Positions 1-8,472 of a stretch of DNA of 64,000 nt are shown piece after piece (within the stretch, counting starts at the first letter, position 1; every line of letters starts with the position of its first letter). Source of the stretch: Natrialba magadii ATCC 43099 (GTDB lineage Archaea; Halobacteriota; Halobacteria; Halobacteriales; Natrialbaceae); contig NC_013922.1 of NCBI RefSeq assembly GCF_000025625.1, positions 1,860,001 through 1,924,000 on the forward strand. The letters are read 5' to 3'. The position numbers were made by a program, and so were the translations under genes. The notes below the pieces were generated by a model. That model ran no database searches, had not been told where the DNA came from, and saw nothing but the letters and a program-made list of their open reading frames with translations.

Positions 1-103
1 GCGTCTCTGCGAGCGCGTCGACGCGCTCGACGTGATGCCAGTCGTGGGCCGGTGGCGCGTCCTCGAAGTACGGTCTGGCGCGACTCCGGACTTCCTCGAG
101 CAT
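1..103 (-). CDS. HD-domain protein, N-terminal fragment
   Basis: The first 34 codons of a minus-strand gene run off the left edge of the window. After about 18 residues the protein shows AHDWHHVERV, the typical entry motif of HD-superfamily metal-dependent phosphohydrolases, with the His-Asp pair that binds metal. A second ATG lies 7 bases further upstream (108-110) in another frame, so 103 is the natural start. Substrate cannot be judged from the fragment. The gene is co-oriented with the cobalamin-binding gene at 177, with 73 bases between them. Confidence 0.7.
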   Translation of the reverse strand, partial: MLEEVRSRARPYFEDAPPAHDWHHVERVDALAET

Positions 104-176
104 AGCCCATCCGTTTTCAGAAGCGGGCGATAAGTGCTCCGTTCCGCAGTGGGTCAGGAATACAATTCAATCGGAC

Positions 177-1070
177 TCAGAGTCGAACAACATCCGCCGG
201 CGGCTCTCCGAATTCGTCGGGGTGACAGAGCGTCGCCAGGCGCTCCGCAGCGTCGACCAGTCGCGGCGTCCACCGCGTCAAATACGCGCCGCCGTCGAGG
301 ATGAACACCCGATCCTCACGAACCGCCGTCAGCTCCTCCCAGCCCGGTCGCTCCGACAGTTCGCCGAACTGCTCGCGCGTCCGCTCCGCGTCGAATCCGC
401 AGGGAGCCACCACCAGCACCTCCGGATCGTACGCGAGAAAGCTGTCCCACTCGACCGGTGCCGAGCGCTCGCCCGGCTCACTCAGTCCGTACTCGCCGCC
501 GGCGAGTTCGACTATGTCCGGCACCCAAGTGCCTGCCGGCCGGGCGGGATCCATCCACTCGAGTACCGCCATTCGCGGACGCGGCGCTGCTGGGACCCGT
601 TCTTCCAGGGTGGCGATCCGTTCTCGGAGGCCGGTGACGAGCTCGTCCGCGCGGGCTTCGGTTCCGGTGACTCGGCCGACGTCGTGGATGCACTCGAGTA
701 CGTCCTCGAGTCGGCTGGCGTCGAGTGCGAGGACCTCGGGGTCGGCATCGAGGTCGGCGAGCGTTTCGTCGACGAGCACGTCGTCGACCGCGCAGACGCC
801 GCAGACACCTTGCGTGACGATCAGGTCGGGGTCAGCGTCGTCGATGCGTTCGGCGTCCATCTGGTAGAGGTGGCCGTTCGCGGTTGCAGCGCGGACCTGT
901 TCGTGGCGGTCGGCACTGGCTTCGGCGTCGACCTTCGAGGCGTCGATCGTCGGCAGGTCGGCGGCCTCGGGCGGAAAGTCACAGGCGTGTGAGACAGCGA
1001 CGGGTTCGACCCCGAGTGCATACAGGATCTCCGTCGAGGACGGTGACGTGGAGATAACGTTGTGATTCAT
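177..1070 (-). CDS. Cytosolic BtuF-like cobalamin/metal-chelate binding protein
   Basis: A 297-residue periplasmic-binding-fold protein of the BtuF/FepB type (TroA superfamily). The N-terminus ISTSPSSTEILYALG is the usual first strand and ligand loop of cobalamin-binding proteins, but there is no signal peptide before it, so the protein should stay in the cytoplasm. It has a cysteine pair in GVCGVCAVD. The open frame extends 10 codons upstream, but the Met at 1070 directly precedes the conserved start and clears the neighbour's stop at 1084, so I chose it. It follows the anchored homologue at 1084-2259 after 13 bases and is probably cotranscribed. The role in binding corrinoid or an iron chelate is inferred from the family. 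Confidence 0.75.
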   Translation of the reverse strand: MNHNVISTSPSSTEILYALGVEPVAVSHACDFPPEAADLPTIDASKVDAEASADRHEQVRAATANGHLYQMDAERIDDADPDLIVTQGVCGVCAVDDVLVDETLADLDADPEVLALDASRLEDVLECIHDVGRVTGTEARADELVTGLRERIATLEERVPAAPRPRMAVLEWMDPARPAGTWVPDIVELAGGEYGLSEPGERSAPVEWDSFLAYDPEVLVVAPCGFDAERTREQFGELSERPGWEELTAVREDRVFILDGGAYLTRWTPRLVDAAERLATLCHPDEFGEPPADVVRL

Positions 1071-1083
1071 ACGGGACACCTTC

Positions 1084-2259
1084 TCATAGGTTCCTATCAC
1101 CGTGACGGATCACGGCGAGCAAGGTGAGGAGGGCAGCGAGTGCAGCGCCAGCGGGGAGGATGCCGAATCCGGGAATTCCGTCCGAGTCGTCAGTGGAGTC
1201 GGAGTCGGCTTCAGTTTCGGTCTCGTTGTCGGCGTCAGCCACCGTCTCGGATTCCGTTTCGGCGTCAGAAACCGCCTCAGCGTACGCCTCCGGGTGGAAC
1301 GTCTCGGCCATCGCCGTCACCGCGTGGACGACGCGCGGCCCGGGCCGGTTCAGGTGGTTGACTTCGATCGTCACCGTCTGGTTCTGCTCGACGGCAGTCG
1401 TAGAGTCGTAGGCCGGTGCGTCCGGCACGTCGGGCGAGTTCGTGTTCAGAATCAGCCACTCGGGATCCTGTTCGAGGATCATCTCGTCGGTTGGCTGCTG
1501 GTACTCCGTGATACCCGCCTCTGCGGCGACGTTCGTCCCGCCGCCGGCTTCGATCAGTTCGTGGATGAACGTCTCCTCGCCGGCCGTGAAGCCGAAGAAG
1601 GTGTAGAGCACGTCCGGGCGTTCCTCGCCCTCGAGTGCGTCCTCGACGATGGCGAGTTCCTCGTCCATCCAGTCGACGGTCTCGGCGGCACCGTCACACT
1701 CGCCGACGAGCGAGCCGATAGTGTGTGTTCGATCGCGAACGTCGTCGATCGACTCTGCGGAGTCGAAATAGTAGACAGGGACGTCAGCCTCGCGGAGCGT
1801 CTCGACTTCCTCGTCCTCGGAGACGTAGTCGGAGCTCGGCGCGAGTACGAGGTCGGGATCGAGGTCGACGATAATCTCGTGTTCGATCGTCTCGGACTCC
1901 GTCGAAACGCTCGTGCGATCCTCGGCACCCTCGAGATTCTCAGCGTGCTGTGTCGTCCCGACGACCTGGTCCTCGGCCCCAATTTCCCACATCGTCTGGG
2001 CCGCACTCGGGTTGAGCGTCACGACCGAGTCAGGAGGGGACTCGAGTTCGATCTCGGTGTCAGTGTCGTCCGTCACGGTCACCGGGAACGAGCAGGTCGG
2101 CTCGGTTGCATCGGCTGTCGATGCTGGTCCCGCTCCGGCCGCTCCGGTCGTTCCGGTCGTTCCGGTCGTTCCAACTGTTCCGGCCGCCGCCAGCGGACTC
2201 ACGAACCCGATCACGACGAGCACTGCGATACCCACAACGCCAATTCGCCGAACGTGCAT
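1084..2259 (-). CDS. Surface-anchored BtuF-like ABC substrate-binding protein (PGF-CTERM)
   Basis: A 391-residue exported binding protein. Residues 1-25 are a Sec-type signal peptide. A short GTTGTTGTTG linker follows, encoded by a 9-bp tandem repeat near 2147-2175. The TroA/BtuF fold spans about residues 60-320. An acidic Thr/Glu/Asp spacer then leads to IPGFGILP plus a hydrophobic segment and a basic end, which is the PGF-CTERM tripartite signal for archaeosortase processing and lipid anchoring. It should capture cobalamin or a chelated metal outside the cell. No permease or ATPase gene is in this window. The Met at 2259 gives the better signal peptide than the frame's first Met at 2283. 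Confidence 0.85.
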   Translation of the reverse strand: MHVRRIGVVGIAVLVVIGFVSPLAAAGTVGTTGTTGTTGAAGAGPASTADATEPTCSFPVTVTDDTDTEIELESPPDSVVTLNPSAAQTMWEIGAEDQVVGTTQHAENLEGAEDRTSVSTESETIEHEIIVDLDPDLVLAPSSDYVSEDEEVETLREADVPVYYFDSAESIDDVRDRTHTIGSLVGECDGAAETVDWMDEELAIVEDALEGEERPDVLYTFFGFTAGEETFIHELIEAGGGTNVAAEAGITEYQQPTDEMILEQDPEWLILNTNSPDVPDAPAYDSTTAVEQNQTVTIEVNHLNRPGPRVVHAVTAMAETFHPEAYAEAVSDAETESETVADADNETETEADSDSTDDSDGIPGFGILPAGAALAALLTLLAVIRHGDRNL

Positions 2260-2280
2260 ACCAGTACCGTCTCTACTAAT

Positions 2281-2315
2281 CAAAGATATATGTGACTATT
2301 GCAATCAGAGTTGCA
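2281..2315 (-). promoter_or_regulatory. TATA box plus inverted-repeat site before the anchored BtuF gene
   Basis: Read on the minus strand, ACATATATCTTTG (2281-2293) lies about 28 bases before the start codon at 2259, the spacing of a haloarchaeal promoter giving a leaderless or nearly leaderless mRNA. Directly upstream is an inverted repeat TGCAA-N6-TTGCA (2300-2304 and 2311-2315) where a regulator would sit next to the B-recognition element. The regulator is unknown; control by cobalamin or metal supply would fit the downstream genes. Confidence 0.5.
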
Positions 2316-2467
2316 TTCATGTGGGCACGCCTGCTGGTGACCGCGAGAGGGCAGACAGCGGTCGACAGCTACCCACTGGAATACGTTGTACTCGTACTCG
2401 AGTAGCAGTCCGGACAAAAGCGAAGAATCGGGATGCGAAGAGGCGACAGAAAACGAGGCGTGACGTG

Positions 2468-2558
2468 TTACGCGAACAGCTGTCGCGCGTCGTCGAGGGC
2501 GGCGACCAACTTGTCGATTTCCTCGCGCGTGTTATATACCAAGGTCGCTTGAGTCGAA
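2468..2558 (-). pseudogene. Remnant of the sufS 3' end
   Basis: On the minus strand this stretch reads YNTREEIDKLVAALDDARQ then LFA and stop, identical in protein to the last 23 residues of the intact cysteine desulfurase at 5685-6929. At DNA level there are about 9 mismatches in 73 bases, nearly all synonymous. Similarity fades after about 8 more codons with one codon deleted. It has no start and is not a gene. It may be an attachment-site copy left by an integrative element, or the tail of a lost second sufS. Together with sufS it brackets the AT-rich segment 2560-5684. Confidence 0.8.
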
Positions 2559-2899
2559 GTAAGTTTCGAGACTGCATGTGTTGATATTACACCACTTGTG
2601 AGGTGATTTGGAGTTTTGAGGATTTTTCAGGTCAGTTCACCGAACCATTGAGAGAAGTCATCTACTGTTATATTTTGGTATTCTTAAGCAGCATACGCTT
2701 ACCGGAGAATGGTGCTGCTCCGGGGGAAACGAATATGTATTTATTCATACACGACTGAAAACCCATTCCAGAACCTTATCCAGAAATGAGAGATGTTAAT
2801 TTGGATAGAGCTATAAATGATATCTTCCAAATGTATCCATGTCTTATGTATGGAAAGCCAGGCGAAAAGGCTACACTATAGAACTGCAAAGTATTAGAT
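2559..2899. other. AT-rich intergenic segment
   Basis: No convincing gene. Base composition drops sharply from the GC-rich left flank, marking the start of the island. A TATA-like CACTATAGAA near 2872-2881 sits about 24 bases before the ATG at 2900 and probably drives that gene as a leaderless transcript. The interval 2316-2467, left of the sufS remnant, also holds no gene I can support. Confidence 0.5.
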
Positions 2900-3319
2900 A
2901 TGGACGTTAGACGGTCAACATCACTAATCGGGTTAGGTACCATCGCTTTCGGTGCCTACCTTCCTTGGGTGACAACACACCCGAACGTGAACATAGAAAT
3001 TCTCGCACATCCGGCAGGACTTGGATCTGGTTTGGAAATTTGGGGAGCAATAACACTCCCCATCTCAATAATTGCAGTAATTGGGATCTTAGCTGACCTC
3101 CCATGGGTAGGTACACAGAAATACCTCCTACTTGTTGGGTTAGTGTCCATCATCCTCGGTATTATTCCAATATTGACTGATCCAGGTATTACTGGGGTGT
3201 TTATTTCGGGACCAGGACCATTTGTTACTGTTATTGGTTCAGTTATAACCATAATTTCACAACTTCCACCCATATCAGACTTAAATCACTATAGGACATC
3301 ATATTTTTCAATTCAGTAG
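2900..3319 (+). CDS. Small four-helix membrane protein, unknown
   Basis: A 139-residue protein I cannot assign to a family. It has about four hydrophobic segments (roughly residues 8-25, 48-66, 74-92 and 98-118) and few charged residues, so it is an integral membrane protein. Codon use is AT-rich and the protein lacks the acidic bias of the flanking chromosome, as expected for acquired DNA. A TATA-like box about 24 bases upstream supports the ATG start. It lies 155 bases from the convergent protease gene. Confidence 0.55.
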   Translation: MDVRRSTSLIGLGTIAFGAYLPWVTTHPNVNIEILAHPAGLGSGLEIWGAITLPISIIAVIGILADLPWVGTQKYLLLVGLVSIILGIIPILTDPGITGVFISGPGPFVTVIGSVITIISQLPPISDLNHYRTSYFSIQ

Positions 3320-3474
3320 AATATCTTATTCTTATGTCGATTTCCCAGGTAGATGGTGTGAGTGAATAGAGAACTCTAGAGGAGTGAGCAGACGGCGACA
3401 TTCTTTGAGATGTTACCTCCAGCTCTATCGAAACTATTCCTTGTTACCAATACAATGTATGTATTACAACACTT

Positions 3475-4821
3475 TTAGGAAAGAGATAGGCCAAATTCAT
3501 CAAGGACCCACTCAATAGACATTCCTCGGGTTCTACCATTTTCTGGATTTGCGAAGGCCAAACCTGCGAGTGAGTAAGGGTTGTGATCTTCAGGATCTAC
3601 GTACATAGGCCCTCCTGAATCCCCTTTATCAGAATCAGCTGAAATTGTAACATTATTCCAGTCTGGTTCCCATTCGGTTATGTGTCCGTCAGTCCTTCCA
3701 GTAGCTGTTCCTTGCTTTTCCATAGTATAAGATAAATTTCCAACCTCCGATTTAATTTTATCCTCTGTAACAATACTGTAGAAGGCACCTCGACATCCAC
3801 CACCTTCACTAGCTATGCACTGTTGAACTCTTATATCATCTTCTACTATCCACGTAGCAGCGTCTCTTCGAACGGTATCGTTAACTTGTTCAAAGATTAC
3901 TTCGTCACGCTCTCCTACAAAATTACCAGTTGCACCGTGCGATGGTTGATGAACCCTTCGGTAATTTCGATCGTCACTTGGCAAATCAAAATTATGACCT
4001 GCTGTAAGCATGTATCCCCATCCTGCGGTAGAGCAGGTTGTTCCATGCGTATGATAAGGGCTCCGTCGAACGTAAACACGTTGTTCAATTCCCCCCACTA
4101 CAGGACGATATTTGTCATCAAATTTCCCAATTAGTTTTTCTTTATCTGTTTCGACCGTCGTAGGAATTTCTACCTTTTCTGTATCACCACCTAAATCAAT
4201 AGAAACAGTTCCCAAGCTTTGGCTTGCTTCAGAAACTATTTCGCGGATGGTCTGGACTTCTTCTTCTGATGGTGATTTTGTCGAACTATATTCATATTTG
4301 ACCTGGCCACCCTCAGATTTGTCTACCTTCTCAGTCACACCATCTATTTCGATCTCAAACAGGTCTGTGGATATTAATTTCACGACGACTTCTTTTCCAC
4401 CATTATTTGCCGTTCGAACACCAGAGTAAATATCATCATATTCCGTTTGTGACACCACTTCTTTCTTAATATCTTTCGATAATTTCTCTGCTGCGATTAT
4501 TTCCGCCCATTCTTCACGTGGTACTGTTTCAACGACTGGTTCTTCTTGATCGGCATCACTATACTCCTTAGAAACGATATAAGATGTGATTGGGATTTCC
4601 TTTTTTGGATTGTCAGTTTTCGCAGCAGCATTTTCTTGTGATAGATAGGATAAACTGAGACCAGATACTCCAAGAGAGGACAAGAGTCCAATAAACCTGC
4701 GCTTACCCATCAGATATGGGTTTCGTTCCAAAGTTTGCTGGGTTTCATCTTTAGCTTTTTTACTAAGTTGTTCTTTTCGGTCGGAAGCATCACCTTCCGA
4801 AGAGCCATGGTCTTTGACCAT
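3475..4821 (-). CDS. Secreted trypsin-like serine protease (chymotrypsin fold)
   Basis: A 448-residue protein. The catalytic triad is readable: TAGH (His276), RRDAA (Asp320, the less certain member) and KGDSGGP (Ser402). A VVGG stretch before the domain resembles the start of mature trypsin-type chains. Residues about 70-240 form a probable propeptide. MGKRRFIGLLSSLGVSG at residues 38-54 looks like a Tat-type signal, so the Met at residue 38 may be the true start; the 37 residues ahead of it are unusually long and basic. Three cysteines lie in the protease domain. The gene is AT-rich and stands alone in the island, so it was probably acquired. The substrate is unknown; extracellular protein degradation or processing is inferred. 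Confidence 0.8.
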   Translation of the reverse strand: MVKDHGSSEGDASDRKEQLSKKAKDETQQTLERNPYLMGKRRFIGLLSSLGVSGLSLSYLSQENAAAKTDNPKKEIPITSYIVSKEYSDADQEEPVVETVPREEWAEIIAAEKLSKDIKKEVVSQTEYDDIYSGVRTANNGGKEVVVKLISTDLFEIEIDGVTEKVDKSEGGQVKYEYSSTKSPSEEEVQTIREIVSEASQSLGTVSIDLGGDTEKVEIPTTVETDKEKLIGKFDDKYRPVVGGIEQRVYVRRSPYHTHGTTCSTAGWGYMLTAGHNFDLPSDDRNYRRVHQPSHGATGNFVGERDEVIFEQVNDTVRRDAATWIVEDDIRVQQCIASEGGGCRGAFYSIVTEDKIKSEVGNLSYTMEKQGTATGRTDGHITEWEPDWNNVTISADSDKGDSGGPMYVDPEDHNPYSLAGLAFANPENGRTRGMSIEWVLDEFGLSLS

Positions 4822-4966
4822 ATTTTATAGTAATCACCGTACTAAATAAGTGTTGTTGTTAAATCATATTATTAGAATATTATATTGTTATCGCGGTTTA
4901 TTTAGTCTTTGAGGGTTTAGTATTATATGACTCGTCCATTACAGCCCTTTGAGTGACCCCATGAGA

Positions 4967-5618
4967 GGTCACTGTCTGGATGAGAGTTTGAGGAAGGAGC
5001 AGGTGGTGGCAAGAAGTGTCCAATACAACTCGCCAACCTGCTCAGAGAAACCTGAGACGTGGACTGTGATGAGGTTCGGGGTGCGCCTCCATCCAATGCG
5101 GTTGTCGGTTCGAGAGGTTGACTCACTCCTCGAATTACTCGCTATTGACCGTTCTCATGGGGCAATTTGAAACTGGACGTACAAACTCTCGGATGGTCAG
5201 AGGGAGGTCGACGGCGAGAAAAGTGGTTGTACGCCGCGATCGGCACAAAATCGAAACTCCTACTCGAGATCGATGTGTACAGCCGCCGCGGGACCGATCC
5301 TACGGCGGCGTTTCTGCATTAACTTACCGAGAAACACGATATTGGCAAAAAGATTCTCGTCGATGCTGGTGGCTACCTGACTGCCCTCAGTCGTCACGAC
5401 TTGAGCGGTAACCTCAACTACAGCGACGGAAACACCATCGAAAAGTTGTTTTAGACTGTCCCCATGCGAGTTATCCGTTTTCACTCCTTCTGGCGGGGAA
5501 GTCCAGCCAGCACACGCCGCTGGCTCAGACACTTCAGACACCACTATAACCACGATCAGCCGAATCAAGCACTCGATGGCCGAGTACTAGCCGAGGAGAT
5601 GCTCAACTAGACAGTGCC
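4967..5618 (+). mobile_element. Decayed IS6-family element, copy A
   Basis: About 650 bases closely related to the element at 62181-62926. The left end CACTGTCTGGATGAG and right end CTCAACTAGACAGTGCC form imperfect terminal inverted repeats. Between them are pieces of an IS6-type DDE transposase in several frames: KWLYAAI, IDVYSRRGTDP, a stop codon after [19 protein letters not shown], and RFHSFWRGS. A central deletion and stops make it inactive. It ends 66 bases from the sufS stop codon, at the right edge of the AT-rich island. The 145 bases to its left (4822-4966) are AT-rich with no gene. Confidence 0.8.
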
Positions 5619-5684
5619 ATCAAATACGTAACGTTCGAATCTGAATGTGAGATTAAAAAAAGACCCCCCCTTCGTTCGCAGCGA

Positions 5685-6929
5685 TTATGCAAACAGCTGC
5701 CGCGCATCGTCGAGGGCGGCGACCAGCTTGTCGATCTCCTCGCGTGTGTTGTAGACGTAGAACGAGGCGCGCGTCGAGGCCGGCACGCCGAGTTTGTCGT
5801 GCAGCGGCTGCGTGCAGTGATCACCGGCGCGGACGGCGATCGTGTGGTCGTTCATGATCGAGGTCAGGTCGTGGGCGTGGACGCCCTCGAGGTTGAAGCT
5901 GACGAGGCCGCCGCGGTCGGGGCCGCCTTCGGGGCCGTAGATTTCGACGTCCTCCTCGGCTTCGAGTCGGTCGTAGGCGTAGGCCGCGAGTTCCTCCTCG
6001 TGAGTCTCGATTCGATCCATACCGATCTCTTCGAGCCAGTCGACTGCTGCATGGAGGCCGACGGCTTCGGCGATCGGCGGCGTTCCCGGTTCGAACTTCC
6101 AGGGAAGTTCGCCCCAGGTAGAGTCCTCGAAGGTAACCTTGCGGATCATCCCACCGCCGTAGAGGTAGGGGTTCAGGTCCTCGAGGAGGTCCTGTTTCCC
6201 GTAGAGGACACCGATGCCGGTCGGGCCGGCCATCTTGTGGCCCGAGAAGGCGTAGAAGTCGGCGTCGATCTCCTTCACGTCGACGGGGCGATTTGGGACG
6301 GCCTGTGCGCCGTCGATAAAGGAGAGCGCGTCGTGCTCGTGGGCGAGGTTGGTCAGTTCGGAGACGGGGTTGACGGTGCCGAGCGTGTTCGAGACGTGGA
6401 CCGCCGAGACGATGGCGGTGTCGTCGTCGATGAGGTCGACAGCGTGGTCCATGTCGAGTCGACCGGTCTCGTCGACGCGGATGTACTCGACGCTGGCACC
6501 GGTCCGTTTGGCGATCTGTTGCCAGGTGACCAGCGAGGCGTGGTGTTCCATCTCCGTGAGGACGACCGTATCCTCGGGGCCGAGTTCGTTCAGGCCCCAG
6601 GAATAAGCGAGCAGGTTCTCGCTCTCAGTGGTGTTCTTGGTGAAGACGACCTCCTCGCGGCCGTCGGCGTTGATGAACTCGGCGACGCGGTCGTGGGCGA
6701 CCTCGTAGGCCTCCGAGGCTTCCTGGCTCAGGTGGTGGATCCCGCGGTGGACGTTGGCGTTCGACTCACGGTAGTAATCGCTCATGGCATCGACAACCGG
6801 GTCCGGCGTCTGGGTCGTCGCCGCGTTGTCGAGGTAGACGACCTGCTGGCCGTCGAACTCGCGCTGGAGAATCGGAAACTCCTCGCGGATGGCCGCGACG
6901 TCGATCGCGTCGGCCTGCTGGTGACTCAT
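5685..6929 (-). CDS. sufS: Cysteine desulfurase SufS
   Basis: A 414-residue PLP enzyme that takes sulfur from cysteine as a persulfide for iron-sulfur cluster assembly, making alanine. Visible elements are LDNAATTQ near residue 34, EMEHHASLV with the PLP-stacking His near 130, FSGHKMAGP with the PLP lysine K232, and RAGDHCTQP with the active-site cysteine C372. Most SufS proteins have an amino acid other than Asp just before that His. Length is normal for the class II group. No other suf genes lie beside it here. Its last 23 codons are duplicated at 2468-2540, and an IS6 remnant lies just past its stop. Confidence 0.93.
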   Translation of the reverse strand: MSHQQADAIDVAAIREEFPILQREFDGQQVVYLDNAATTQTPDPVVDAMSDYYRESNANVHRGIHHLSQEASEAYEVAHDRVAEFINADGREEVVFTKNTTESENLLAYSWGLNELGPEDTVVLTEMEHHASLVTWQQIAKRTGASVEYIRVDETGRLDMDHAVDLIDDDTAIVSAVHVSNTLGTVNPVSELTNLAHEHDALSFIDGAQAVPNRPVDVKEIDADFYAFSGHKMAGPTGIGVLYGKQDLLEDLNPYLYGGGMIRKVTFEDSTWGELPWKFEPGTPPIAEAVGLHAAVDWLEEIGMDRIETHEEELAAYAYDRLEAEEDVEIYGPEGGPDRGGLVSFNLEGVHAHDLTSIMNDHTIAVRAGDHCTQPLHDKLGVPASTRASFYVYNTREEIDKLVAALDDARQLFA

Positions 6930-7370
6930 TGGCGTCTAGGAAGTCCTCGATGCAAAACACTCCTTCGGTCCGGTTCGGTTCAGTCCGGCACGGTTCGGTT
7001 CCCATCTCGCAGGACAGTAGCAACTGGTCAGTCATCCACGACCAGCCGTGAGCCAGCGTACACACCTCGCCGCAACTGGGCGATACATGTGCGTCAAAGG
7101 GGGATGGGTGTCGAAAGGAAGTGGGATGCGGCAGGCGACGAACTGTGTATGGCGCAGTTCGGATGATGATGTGGTGTGGGGATGATGTGGCAGCCTGCCG
7201 TATCAGTTCATAGCGGTGGGACCTGCATAGCCGTGTTGCCAAATAGATTTGGTACCCTGTGACCGACTGCATTCTCGGCTCGTTCTCGGCTCGGTCTCAC
7301 TTCATTCTCGGCTCGCTCCTGTCTCCCCCCTCGGCTCGTTCTCGACTCGTTCTTGGCCCACTCACTCTTG
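6930..7370. other. Gene-poor region upstream of sufS
   Basis: No gene I can support. Near 6960-7010 there are short repeats of the form CGGTTCGGTT. From 7262 to 7370 there are degenerate CTCGGCTCGTTCTCG-type repeats, which look like the ancestral form of the perfect array that follows. The sufS promoter should be at the left end, but I see no clear TATA box. Confidence 0.5.
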
Positions 7371-7645
7371 ACTCACTCTTTCCCACCCACTCTCGACTCA
7401 CTCTTTCCCACCCACTCTCGACTCACTCTTTCCCACCCACTCTCGACTCACTCTTTCCCACCCACTCTCGACTCACTCTTTCCCACCCACTCTCGACTCA
7501 CTCTTTCCCACCCACTCTCGACTCACTCTTTCCCACCCACTCTCGACTCACTCTTTCCCACCCACTCTCGACTCACTCTTTCCCACCCACTCTCGACTCA
7601 CTCTTTCCCACCCACTCTCGACTCACTCTTTCCCACCCACTCTCG
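7371..7645. repeat. Eleven perfect 25-bp tandem repeats
   Basis: Unit ACTCACTCTTTCCCACC + CACTCTCG, repeated 11 times head to tail over 275 bp with no differences visible. There are no spacers, so this is a minisatellite and not a CRISPR array. One strand is almost purely pyrimidine. Because 25 is not a multiple of 3, open frames through it read a 25-residue repeat (THSFPPTLDS...), which is a by-product. The array ends 13 bases before the stop codon of the PspAB gene. Confidence 0.95.
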
Positions 7646-7658
7646 ACTCAGTCCCGCC

Positions 7659-8264
7659 TCACTCCCAGGGATGCGTCCCCCGCTGACTCGGCCACAGCGG
7701 ATACCAGTACTCCTTCTCACGCTCGATCTGTAACTCACCATCGAGGGCAGCCTCGAGTTTGAACTCCGCACTCGAGTCCCGCTCCCGACCGGACCGTGGC
7801 GCGAAGGGGTAGTAGGCACCGCGGCGGAACGAGTAGATCCAGTAGGCCGGCCCGTCCCGGTTCTCGTAGGCGAAGACTGCGGCGAGTAGCCGCGAGCCGT
7901 AGCCACGCTCGATGAACGTGTCGGCGGCGAAGTGCATGCTCGTGATGAGGTCCTCCGGGTCGCTGTCCTCGAGGACGACCCAGTGGTAGCCGTGGTCGTC
8001 GTCGGTGACGGTGAACTGGGTGCCGGTGTCTTCCTGGCCGGCCTCGAGGATTGCCTCGACCTCGTCGACGGCATCACGGAAGCTGTGCGAGTCGACGCCG
8101 GAGAAACAAAGCGCACCCATGTCGAGCGAGCGGTATCCTAACTCCGCCTCCATCGTCAGATAGGCGGTGCTCATCCCGAAGAGGTCCTCGGGGTCGGCGT
8201 CGCGTCTGGCGTCAGTCTCGGCGCGCAGTCCGAGCGCGGCACGGAGTCCGTCCAGCAGTCCCAT
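7659..8264 (-). CDS. PspA-associated protein PspAB
   Basis: A 201-residue protein with the start MGLLDGLRAALGLRAE and the ADPEDLFGMSTAYLTME stretch that I recognise from the haloarchaeal PspAB family, found with PspA-type membrane-stress proteins. It has no signal peptide or membrane segment, so it is cytosolic. No pspA gene is present in this window. Its C-terminal coding end lies next to the 25-bp tandem array, which could affect the 3' end of the mRNA. The biochemical role is not known to me. Confidence 0.75.
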   Translation of the reverse strand: MGLLDGLRAALGLRAETDARRDADPEDLFGMSTAYLTMEAELGYRSLDMGALCFSGVDSHSFRDAVDEVEAILEAGQEDTGTQFTVTDDDHGYHWVVLEDSDPEDLITSMHFAADTFIERGYGSRLLAAVFAYENRDGPAYWIYSFRRGAYYPFAPRSGRERDSSAEFKLEAALDGELQIEREKEYWYPLWPSQRGTHPWE

Positions 8265-8472
8265 ATCGGGGAGAACGGAGCCATCCTCTTAGAACTCACC
8301 TATTGTGGACCAGGAGTGATCGCCACGCCGTGCTCGAACTGTTTCGCCACCACGCCATTATCGAACCGTCTCGAGCACATCGAGACTGTCACACAGCCCG
8401 ACGGTCAGTCCACGTCGGCAGTCAGGAATTCCGACGAACAGGGCCGTTATACCCCTCCAGAACGTATCTCTG

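Noticed and set aside
222-992. Long open frame on the plus strand opposite the cytosolic BtuF-like gene
   Set aside because: GC-rich haloarchaeal genes leave open antisense frames. The composition is Arg/Val-rich and has no motif, while the minus-strand protein is clearly a binding protein.
1102-2295. 397-codon plus-strand frame opposite the anchored BtuF gene
   Set aside because: Antisense shadow with repetitive Gly/Arg/Val; the opposite strand has a signal peptide, known fold and PGF-CTERM.
5799-7166. 455-codon plus-strand frame opposite sufS
   Set aside because: Antisense shadow; the sufS motifs are on the minus strand.
7371-7645. Possible CRISPR array
   Set aside because: Repeats are contiguous with no spacers, so it is a minisatellite. 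No cas gene is present.
7259-7762. Open frames through the tandem array with Ser/Pro/Thr-rich repeats
   Set aside because: They are produced by the 25-bp repeat in all frames, and no start region or domain supports a protein.
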